9,290 bases of DNA from Actinobacteria bacterium 13_2_20CM_68_14 (GTDB lineage Bacteria > Actinomycetota > Thermoleophilia > Gaiellales > Gaiellaceae). Positions within the stretch are counted from its first letter, which is position 1. Every line of letters begins with the position of its first letter. Below, piece by piece: positions 1-5,372 of this stretch. The notes under the pieces are model-generated. The model searched no databases. It saw nothing but the letters and a program-made list of their open reading frames with translations, and was not told where the DNA came from. The stretch is taken from assembly GCA_001914705.1 (NCBI GenBank), contig MNDB01000091.1, positions 1-9,290 on the forward strand. The letters are read 5' to 3'. The translations under genes were made by a program, and so were the position numbers.

Positions 1-204
1 GTCCCCGTGCTCGTCGGCCTCGGGATCGCCGAGCTGAGCGCGAACGCCCCGGCGATCCCGGCTGTCAAGCAGGCCGTCCGCGGGCTAGACGGCGAGGCCG
101 CTCGCGACCTGGCCGAGCAGGCACTCGAGCTCTCCTCTGCGGCCGAGGTGCGGCAGCTCGTCGCAGATGAGGCGGCGGTCCCGTCGCGGAGTCCCGCGTC
201 TTGA
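1..204 (+). CDS. ptsI: Phosphoenolpyruvate-protein phosphotransferase (PTS enzyme I), C-terminal end only
   Basis: The frame is open from the first base of the window and ends at TGA 202-204, giving the last 67 residues of a longer protein. The visible part has the typical end of enzyme I: a GLGIAELSANAPAIPAVKQ segment, then a helix rich in E/A/L with AEQALELSSAAEV. These match the GLG-x-E-S-x-x-x-x-IP-x-(V/I)K and LAEQAL-x-x-x-T/S-x-x-E(V/L) pattern at the end of the PEP-binding TIM-barrel domain. Enzyme I is the cytoplasmic protein that takes phosphate from PEP and passes it to HPr. The catalytic His and the PEP-binding residues lie outside the window. The stop overlaps the TTG start of the next gene (TTGA), so the two are probably co-transcribed. 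The assignment rests on this C-terminal segment alone; a related PEP-utilising enzyme is less likely. Confidence 0.8.
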   Translation, partial: VPVLVGLGIAELSANAPAIPAVKQAVRGLDGEAARDLAEQALELSSAAEVRQLVADEAAVPSRSPAS

Positions 205-707
205 TCGCCCGGGCGGCGGCCCCGCGATCACTCCTCCCCGCGCTCACGTGCGCGCGCATCCTGGCCGTGCCCGCGGTGATGGCTCTGATCCTGGCCGGCC
301 CGGACCATGCCTCCGCCTACACGGCCGCCGCGATCGTCAAGCTCGGCTCCTTTCTGGATACGACGGCGGACAAGCTGCTCGTCTCGGGAGCGCTGATCGC
401 GCTGGTCGACGTCGGCCGCGCGTCAGCCTGGATCGCCGCGATCATCGTCGGCCGCGAGCTGCTGATCCTGGGCTTGCGCGGCGTGGTCGCCGCGGACGGC
501 ACCGTCTTCCCGCCGTCGATCTGGGGCAAGCTGAAGACGAACGTCCAGTTCATCGCCATCTTCCTGGCGATCGTCCAGTGGGGGAACGACATCGGCCCGC
601 TGCGGCTCGACGAATGGGCGCTGCTGGCCGCGGCCGTGATCACGGTCGTCTCGGCGGTCGAGTACATCGCCCGTTTTTCCTCGGCGCTCAGGGAGGGCGT
701 CAATTAG
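201..707 (+). CDS. pgsA: CDP-diacylglycerol-glycerol-3-phosphate 3-phosphatidyltransferase, with the first half of the catalytic motif missing
   Basis: This is a 168-residue membrane protein of the CDP-alcohol phosphotransferase family, which makes phosphatidylglycerophosphate from CDP-diacylglycerol and glycerol 3-phosphate. Family marks: LTCARILAVP (residues 15-24), GSFLDTTADKLLVSGALIALV (49-69), IIVGRELLILGLRGVVA (81-97) and GKLKTNVQFIAI (109-120). The G-x3-D-x3-D half of the signature is intact (G49, D53, D57). The D-x2-D-G-x2-A-R half, which should stand just before it in the second membrane helix, is absent: the sequence runs directly from AYTAAAI (39-45) into VKLGS. About 20 residues are missing in frame; PgsA is usually about 180-200 residues. 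TTG 201 is chosen because it overlaps the ptsI stop, has GGAG at 188-191 and gives the expected N-terminus. Identity is secure; activity as written is doubtful. Confidence 0.85.
   Translation: MIARAAAPRSLLPALTCARILAVPAVMALILAGPDHASAYTAAAIVKLGSFLDTTADKLLVSGALIALVDVGRASAWIAAIIVGRELLILGLRGVVAADGTVFPPSIWGKLKTNVQFIAIFLAIVQWGNDIGPLRLDEWALLAAAVITVVSAVEYIARFSSALREGVN
691..697 (+). promoter_or_regulatory. Strong ribosome binding site deciding the SDR start
   Basis: GGGAGGG lies inside the end of pgsA, 5 bases upstream of ATT 703-705. No comparable purine-rich site precedes GTG 727, the first conventional start codon in that frame. The spacing therefore favours initiation at ATT 703, coupled to termination of pgsA at TAG 705-707. 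The site is read from sequence; its use is inference. Confidence 0.5.
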
Positions 708-1722
708 CCCGGGCGGCCCCGTCCTCGTGACCGGGGGAACGGGGTTTCTCGGCCGGGCGATCGTCGAGCGGCTGCTCGCGGACGACGAGCGAGTCAAGGC
801 GCTGGCCCGGTCAGAGGACTCGGCGGGCGCGCTCGGCGAGCTCGGCGCCGAGCCGGTGCGCGGCGACGTGCTCGATCCCGAGGCGCTGACCACGGCGATG
901 CGCGGCTGCGGCCTCGTCTACCACGCCGCCGGCGCGAACGCCTTCTGCGTCCGCGATCCCTCGCCGATGTTCGAGGTCAACGTTCGGGGATCGGAGAACG
1001 TCGTCCGGGCGGCGGCGCGTGCCGAGGTCAAGCGAGTCGTCTACACGTCGTCGGCGGCGGTTCTCGGAGAGCGGAAGGGAACGGTCGGATCCGAGCAGTC
1101 CCCCCACCGCGGCCGCTTCCTCTCCGACTACGAGCGCTCGAAGTTCGAGGCCGAGCGCGCGGTGCTCGCAGCGGCGGACGAGACCGGGGTCGAGGTGATC
1201 TGCTTGAACCCCGCCTCCGTGCAGGGCCCCGGGCGAGCGACTGGATCGACCCAGCTGCTGCTCGACTACCTGAACGGGCGGCTCAAGGCGGTGGTCGACT
1301 CGACCCTGAGCCTGATCGACATCGCAGACTGCACGACGGGCCATCTCCTGGCCGCGGCCAACGGGAAACCCGGCGAGCGCTACGTCCTCAGCGGCGCGAC
1401 GCTGTCCGTTCGCGAAGGGCTCGAGCTGCTGGGCCGTCTGTCCGGCGTCGAGCGGCCGGTGCGCGCCCTGCGCCCCTCATTCGTGATGACGCTGGCGACG
1501 GTGGTCGAGGGTGTCGCGTGGGTTCGGCGCAAGCCGCCGCGCGTCTGCCGGGAGCTGGCGCGAACGCTCACGCACGGTCACGCGTACGACGGCTCGAAGG
1601 CCGCACACGAGCTCGGCTTGCAATACACGCCGATTGAGGAGACGCTTCGCCGGACGATCGACTGGTGGGTCGAGCAGGGCCTCGTCCCGGCGCCCAAGCC
1701 ACACGAGGAGACCACTTCGTAG
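703..1722 (+). CDS. NAD-dependent epimerase/dehydratase (extended SDR family), probable ATT start
   Basis: This is an extended short-chain dehydrogenase/reductase with a Rossmann NAD(P) site, resembling sugar epimerases of the HpnA type and dihydroflavonol-reductase-like proteins. Counting from GTG 727, the nucleotide motif TGGTGFLG is at residues 2-9, the acidic DV after strand 3 at 47-48, the active-site serine region YTSSA at 106-110, and catalytic YERSK with Y135 and K139. VYHAAG (64-69) and the late DIADCTTGHLLAA are also family-typical. Starting at GTG 727 would cut off the first beta strand (PVLV), which these folds need. The frame is open further upstream, and ATT 703 has a strong ribosome site and overlaps the pgsA stop, giving about 339 residues. 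Substrate cannot be told from sequence. Placement between pgsA and plsY hints at a lipid or cell-envelope sugar role, but this is inference only. Confidence 0.8.
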   Translation: MSPGGPVLVTGGTGFLGRAIVERLLADDERVKALARSEDSAGALGELGAEPVRGDVLDPEALTTAMRGCGLVYHAAGANAFCVRDPSPMFEVNVRGSENVVRAAARAEVKRVVYTSSAAVLGERKGTVGSEQSPHRGRFLSDYERSKFEAERAVLAAADETGVEVICLNPASVQGPGRATGSTQLLLDYLNGRLKAVVDSTLSLIDIADCTTGHLLAAANGKPGERYVLSGATLSVREGLELLGRLSGVERPVRALRPSFVMTLATVVEGVAWVRRKPPRVCRELARTLTHGHAYDGSKAAHELGLQYTPIEETLRRTIDWWVEQGLVPAPKPHEETTS

Positions 1723-1725
1723 AAT
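1720..1725 (+). promoter_or_regulatory. Possible -10 box before plsY
   Basis: TAGAAT overlaps the stop codon of the SDR gene, 20 bases upstream of the plsY ATG. The same hexamer stands before the DUF4242-like gene at 7771. A GGAGG ribosome site (1729-1733) lies between it and the ATG. No convincing -35 box is visible, and plsY could equally be served by read-through from pgsA-SDR. Confidence 0.3.
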
Positions 1726-1745
1726 CGCGGAGGCTGGCTTTCTGA

Positions 1746-2360
1746 ATGACGGACGTTCTCCTGATCCTGACGGGTTACCTCCTTGGCAGCATGCCCTGGG
1801 GCTATTGGCTGCCGCGGATTCTCAAGGGCGTCAACATCCGCAAGGTCGGTAGTGGCAGCACCGGCGCGGCGAACGTCTGGCGCACGCTCGGTTTCAAGAT
1901 CGGACTCGGTGTGGCGCTGCTCGACATCGCCAAGGGCTTTGCCGCGGCGGCGCTCGGACTCTGGTTTGGCGGCGAGCTCGTCGGCCTTTTGGCCGGCATC
2001 GCCGCGTTGGTCGGGCACTGGCGGCCGCTGTTCATCGGCTTCAGCCGCGGCGGCAAGATCGTCGCGACGACCGGCGGTGTCGCCCTGGCGCTGGTGCCGC
2101 TGGCGACGCTTGCGGCGGCCGCCGTTTGGATCTGCGCCTTCCTCGCGACCCGTTACACCTCGGTGGCCTCGATGGTCTCGGCGGTGACGTTGCCGCTGTT
2201 CGCCGTGCTCTTCGGCGCTTCCTGGCTCGTCGTCGCCTTCGCCGCCGGGGCGGCGGTGGCGATCTTCGTCCTCCACCGGGCCAACATCGCCCGGCTGCTC
2301 AGCCGCAGCGAGAACCGGTTCGAGCTGCGGCGGACCTCCAAGGCCCGCGGCGGGGCTTAG
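1746..2360 (+). CDS. plsY: Acyl-phosphate:glycerol-3-phosphate acyltransferase PlsY
   Basis: This 204-residue integral membrane protein makes lysophosphatidic acid from acyl phosphate (supplied by PlsX) and glycerol 3-phosphate, the first acylation in bacterial phospholipid synthesis. PlsY motifs appear in order: GSMPWGYW (14-21), VGSGSTGAANVWRTLG (34-49, equivalent to the usual GSGN-x-GATN-x-xR), GHWRPLFIGFSRGGKIVAT (90-108, with glycine-rich loop and Lys104), RYTSVASM (136-143) and HRANIARLL (177-185). Hydrophobic stretches near residues 5-17, 54-72, 78-90, 111-135 and 144-176 are membrane segments. Length is normal. In the second motif the residue after GGK is Ile rather than the common Gly, a mild variant. 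ATG 1746 follows the upstream stop by 23 bases and has GGAGG at 1729-1733. A long palindrome begins 6 bases after its stop. Confidence 0.93.
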   Translation: MTDVLLILTGYLLGSMPWGYWLPRILKGVNIRKVGSGSTGAANVWRTLGFKIGLGVALLDIAKGFAAAALGLWFGGELVGLLAGIAALVGHWRPLFIGFSRGGKIVATTGGVALALVPLATLAAAAVWICAFLATRYTSVASMVSAVTLPLFAVLFGASWLVVAFAAGAAVAIFVLHRANIARLLSRSENRFELRRTSKARGGA

Positions 2361-2365
2361 CGGCC

Positions 2366-2530
2366 AGTGGTCTGGCCGGTGACCTTGCCCGCTTCCTGGG
2401 TCGCGAGCACCAAGCCAGAGGCCGCGATCGCCGGCAGGCAAGGCTTGCAGCCTTGACAAGGGCGAGCGTGGACTCTGGTGCAGCGTGATCGCGGGCCAGG
2501 GAGCATGGCCACGTTGCCGGTCAGGCCACT
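2366..2530. repeat. 165-base imperfect palindrome (rod-like RNA hairpin) filling a convergent gap
   Basis: Bases 2366-2383 pair with 2513-2530 without a break (18 pairs, 4 of them G-U). Bases 2391-2406 pair with 2489-2504 (15 of 16), 2415-2432 with 2461-2478 (16 of 18), and the tip is a 7-bp stem 2439-2445/2449-2455 with loop TGC. With small connecting segments this gives about 63 pairs over roughly 77 positions per arm. All seven wobbles are G-U when read as plus-strand RNA and none is A-C, so the structure suits a plus-strand transcript, such as the 3' end of the plsY message. It starts 6 bases after the plsY stop and ends inside the likely original stop of the opposing reductase gene. There is no U-tract, so it is not a textbook terminator. 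It could be a transcription barrier, an RNase III target, or a copy of a dispersed palindromic repeat. Confidence 0.8.
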
Positions 2531-2639
2531 AATTCCAGGGGAGGGCTGCGCGCTCTTCCCAGTAGACGGCCGGGTCCTCGGCGAGCTGCTCGAGATCCGG
2601 GTCGACGTCGAGCTCGAGCGCGGCGAGGTTGCTTCTCAG
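2529..2639 (-). pseudogene. Out-of-frame C-terminal remnant of the aldo/keto reductase
   Basis: Read in another minus-strand frame directly after the reductase stop, 36 codons (2639 down to a TAG at 2531-2529) encode LRSNLAALELDVDPD, then EQLAEDPAVYWEERAALPWN. The SNLAAL helix followed by an acidic stretch and a YW...ALPWN end is the usual C-terminus of this reductase type. It begins exactly where the upstream frame stops. The segment between them, about 30 residues of the last barrel strand and cofactor-binding region, is missing. The simplest reading is a frame-disrupting deletion at about 2637-2645 in what was one gene spanning 3385-2529. Confidence 0.7.
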
Positions 2640-3385
2640 CAGCGTTCCGCCAGCTCTTGCAACGGCCTGACGTCGCCGCGCGCCGTCAGCCGCCCGTTGG
2701 CGAGCGCCTCCTTGACGATCACGCCGAGGCCGGCTGCGTGCGCGGCCTCGAGCGCCGGGCCGGCCGAGCGCTCGAGCAGGTTCCAGGTCGCCTGCACCGT
2801 GTCGAAGCCCTCCACCTCGAGGGCGCGCTCGATCGTCTCGCGCTGGTTCGGTCCGGTGGCGGTCAGCCCGATTGCCAGCCCCGTTTCGCGGAGCCGCGCG
2901 AGTTCACCGAGCACCTCTCGGTCATCGAGAACCCCGCTCTCGAGCGTGGCCGAATGGATCTGGTAGACCCGGAGATAGCGCCCGAGCAACGCGAGGCTCT
3001 CGGCAACCTGCCGCCGCAGTGTGGCGAGCGAGAGATCCTTGACCTCGTGCACCTCGGCGTCGACGCGCCAGTCGGCCGTGTAGGTGTAGCCCCACTTGGA
3101 GCCGACCGTCACCGCTCCCGGCTCGAGGCCGCGGCGTTGGAGCCAGGAGGCGAGGAACTCCTCCGCTTTGCCGTACGAGCGGGCGGCGTCGAAGTAGCGG
3201 ATGCCACCGTCGTACGCGGCGTCGAGGACCGCGTGCGCCTCCTGCTCGAGCGTGGCGACGTCCTTCTGCGGGCCGAGGTCGTCGCCATGACCGAGGTTGA
3301 TGTAGCCCGGGCGGCCGAGCGCCGCGAGACCGAGACCGAGCCGGGTGACCGGCAGGCCCGTCCGACCCAGGGCGTGGACGCTCAA
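2636..3385 (-). CDS. Aldo/keto reductase, truncated by loss of frame near the C-terminus
   Basis: This TIM-barrel oxidoreductase uses NAD(P)H to reduce carbonyl substrates; its own substrate is not known. The start has the family signature GRTGLPVTRLGLGLAALG (7-24). The catalytic tetrad is complete: Asp66 and Tyr71 in YFDAARSYGKAE, Lys97 in VGSKWGY and His144 in YQIHSAT. VIVKEALANGRL is the late strand preceding the cofactor phosphate loop. The frame then stops after LQELAERC at residue 249, whereas relatives are about 310-330 residues. The missing end is found in another frame immediately downstream (2639-2529). The last strand and the helix that normally contacts the cofactor adenosine phosphate are therefore absent, and the product is probably inactive if the sequence is correct. 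TTG 3385 overlaps the der stop by 2 bases (TTGA), making it the last gene of the tyrA operon. Confidence 0.8.
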   Translation of the reverse strand: MSVHALGRTGLPVTRLGLGLAALGRPGYINLGHGDDLGPQKDVATLEQEAHAVLDAAYDGGIRYFDAARSYGKAEEFLASWLQRRGLEPGAVTVGSKWGYTYTADWRVDAEVHEVKDLSLATLRRQVAESLALLGRYLRVYQIHSATLESGVLDDREVLGELARLRETGLAIGLTATGPNQRETIERALEVEGFDTVQATWNLLERSAGPALEAAHAAGLGVIVKEALANGRLTARGDVRPLQELAERC

Positions 3386-4713
3386 CTCCGCCGTACGAAA
3401 TCAATCGCGACCGGCACGCCCTGCAGCTCGAAGCGGTCGCGAAGCTGGTTCTCGACCCAGTAGCCATAGTCGCGTGTAACCAAGCTCGGGTCGTTGACGA
3501 AGAAGCGGAAGCGCGGCGGCCTGGCGTGCACCTGCGTGCCGTAGAGCAGGTTGAGCCGGCGGCCGTTGCGCGCCGGCGACTCGCGCGCCTCGCGCAGCTC
3601 GGCGAGGAAGCGGTTCAGCTCGGCCGTCGGGATCCGCGCGGAATGCTTGTCGAACTGCGTCTCGATCCGGTCGAGCAGGCGGGCGATCCCGCGCCCGGTC
3701 TTCGCCGACACGGTCAGCACCGGCGGCCGCTGGCGCAAGCGTTCGCTGAGCCTAGCCCTCACGTCCTCGATCTCGACCTCCGAGAGGTCCCACTTGGAGA
3801 GGACGGCGATCGTCGAGCACTGGGCCTTGCGCGCCACGTCCGCGACCGTCAGGTCGTGGTCGACGACGCCCTCGCTCGAATCGACGAGCACGAGCGCAAC
3901 GTCCGCGCGCTCGGCGGCAGCGAGCGCGCGCAGCTCCGAGTAGTACTCGATCCCCTGGCGCTGCCGGCGCTTGCGGCGAAGGCCGGCGGTGTCGATGAAG
4001 ACGAACTCCCGCTCGCCGCGGCGAAAGACGGTGTCGATCGCATCACGCGTCGTGCCCGGCTGGTCGGAGACGATCACGCGCTCCTCGCCGAGCAGCGCGT
4101 TCAGCAGGCTCGACTTGCCGACGTTCGGACGGCCGAGGATCGCGACGCGGATCGCCGCGTCCGTGACTGCGGGCCGGCCGCGACCCGGCAGCCGGGCGAC
4201 GATCGAGTCGAGCAGATCGCCGGTGCCGTGGCCGTGAGCCGCCGAGAGCGGAAACGGATCGCCGAGCCCGAGCCGGTGAAACTCGAACGCGAGCGCGTCC
4301 TGATCGGGGTCGTCGATCTTGTTCGCGACGAGCACCACCGGCTTGTGCGCCGCCCGCAGGATCTGAGCGAGCTCCTCGTCGCCGGGCGTGATGCCCGCCC
4401 GCGCGTCGGTCAGGAAGAGGACGAGGTCGGCCTCGGCGACGGCCGCTTTCGCCTGCTCGGCGATCGAGCGCGTGATCGGATCGGTGCCGGCGATGTCGAC
4501 GCCGCCCGTGTCGATCAGCAGGAACCGCTTGCCGTTCCATTCGCAGACGAGCTCCTTCCGGTCGCGCGTGACGCCCGGCGTCTCGTGCACAACGGCGGCG
4601 CGCGACTCGGTCAGGCGGTTGACCAGCGTCGACTTGCCGACGTTCGGGAAGCCGACGATCGCGACGGTGCCGAGGAGCTCGTCCCCGGACCCTGCTCCGT
4701 TTTCCTCGCTCAT
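3382..4713 (-). CDS. der: Ribosome-assembly GTPase Der (EngA)
   Basis: This 443-residue double-GTPase is needed for maturation of the 50S ribosomal subunit. The first G domain has GFPNVGKS (21-28), switch-I VTRDR (48-52), DTGG (68-71), NKID (131-134) and SAA (157-159). The second has GRPNVGKS (194-201), TTRD (221-224), DTAG (241-244), SKWD (306-309) and SAK (336-338). After it comes the KH-like domain with NLLYGTQV and FVNDP (405-409). Length and domain order are normal. The second G4 motif is SKWD instead of the usual NKWD; the Asn-to-Ser change affects the residue that contacts the guanine base, while the Asp is kept. ATG 4713 overlaps the cmk stop (ATGA) and the stop overlaps the reductase start (TTGA). 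Cytoplasmic and ribosome-associated. Confidence 0.96.
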   Translation of the reverse strand: MSEENGAGSGDELLGTVAIVGFPNVGKSTLVNRLTESRAAVVHETPGVTRDRKELVCEWNGKRFLLIDTGGVDIAGTDPITRSIAEQAKAAVAEADLVLFLTDARAGITPGDEELAQILRAAHKPVVLVANKIDDPDQDALAFEFHRLGLGDPFPLSAAHGHGTGDLLDSIVARLPGRGRPAVTDAAIRVAILGRPNVGKSSLLNALLGEERVIVSDQPGTTRDAIDTVFRRGEREFVFIDTAGLRRKRRQRQGIEYYSELRALAAAERADVALVLVDSSEGVVDHDLTVADVARKAQCSTIAVLSKWDLSEVEIEDVRARLSERLRQRPPVLTVSAKTGRGIARLLDRIETQFDKHSARIPTAELNRFLAELREARESPARNGRRLNLLYGTQVHARPPRFRFFVNDPSLVTRDYGYWVENQLRDRFELQGVPVAIDFVRRS

Positions 4714-5372
4714 GCCGGTTGTCGTTCTCGAACGAGCTGCTCGATCCGGCTGACGACGTCCTCGACGTCGAGCTCGGTCGTGTCGATCTGCACCGCGTCG
4801 GCCGCGGGCATCATCCGCTCGGCGTCGCTCTGGTCGCGGATGCGGAGGTCGGTTGCGAGCGCGTCGGCCCCGATCTCGGGGCGCTCGGCGAGCCGGCGCT
4901 CGGCCCGGGTCTGGCGCTCGGCGTTCAGGCGCTCGGCCCGGGTCTGGCGCTCGGCGTTCAGGTAGATCTTCACGTCGGCACCGGGGCAGACGACCGTGCC
5001 GATGTCGCGGCCCTCGATCACCGCGTCACCGACGTCCGCGAGCTCGCGCTGACGGGTCCGCATGATCGCCCGGACCTCGGGATGACGAGCGACGACCGGC
5101 ACCACGCGGTCGATCCGTGATTTCCGGATCGCCGCGGTGACGTCGGTGTCGTCGATCCAGACGCGGCCTTCGTCAAGCGTGATCGGATTCTCCTCGGCCA
5201 GGGCGCCGAGCTTCTCGCCCGCGCTGAGATCGATGTCGCGCGTCATCGCCAGCCAGGTCAGAGCCCGGTACATCGCGCCGGTATCGAGGTAGCGGTAGCC
5301 CAGCCGCTCCGCGAGCCGGCGGGCGACCGTGCTTTTGCCCGCTCCCGCAGGCCCGTCGATGGCAACGATCAT
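4710..5372 (-). CDS. cmk: (d)CMP kinase with an internal 11-residue tandem duplication
   Basis: Cytidylate kinase phosphorylates CMP and dCMP with ATP. This 220-residue protein has the P-loop GPAGAGKST (7-15), the NMP-binding LDTGAMYRALTW (29-40), AIRKSRIDRVVPVVARHPEVR (81-101), EGRDIGTVV (120-128) and the C-terminal DTTELDVEDVVSRI (197-210). Unusual is LNAERQTRAER repeated exactly twice in a row, at 138-148 and 149-159, between the strand KIYL and the lid arginines before RPEIGADALATDLRIRD. Family members have one such segment. The extra copy would lengthen the helix leading into the ATP lid by about three turns; whether activity survives cannot be told. The gene sits between aroA and der with 4-base ATGA overlaps at both ends, an arrangement common in Gram-positive bacteria. 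Confidence 0.94.
   Translation of the reverse strand: MIVAIDGPAGAGKSTVARRLAERLGYRYLDTGAMYRALTWLAMTRDIDLSAGEKLGALAEENPITLDEGRVWIDDTDVTAAIRKSRIDRVVPVVARHPEVRAIMRTRQRELADVGDAVIEGRDIGTVVCPGADVKIYLNAERQTRAERLNAERQTRAERRLAERPEIGADALATDLRIRDQSDAERMMPAADAVQIDTTELDVEDVVSRIEQLVRERQPA
4895..4960. repeat. Perfect 33-bp tandem duplication inside cmk
   Basis: Bases 4895-4927 are repeated without a mismatch at 4928-4960, and identity at period 33 runs on two further bases. The unit begins GGCGCTCGGCCCGGGTCTGG and ends GCTCGGCGTTCA. Each copy itself holds two GGCGCTCGG words, giving short-repeat structure that favours slippage. The length is a multiple of three, so cmk stays in frame. Absence of any difference between copies points to a recent event or to a sequencing or assembly artefact. 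Confidence 0.95.

Noticed and set aside
2439..2455. Simple intrinsic terminator (7-bp hairpin with loop TGC)
   Set aside because: There is no U-tract after it, and it is only the tip of the much larger palindrome, so it was not called as a separate terminator.
4895..4960. CRISPR-like or VNTR array
   Set aside because: Only two directly adjoining copies with no spacers, in frame inside cmk; it is a simple tandem duplication.
3526..4965. 479-codon open frame on the plus strand opposite der and cmk
   Set aside because: The minus strand here encodes unmistakable Der and Cmk with all motifs; the plus-strand product is Arg/Asp/Leu-rich with no family features, a typical GC-rich shadow.
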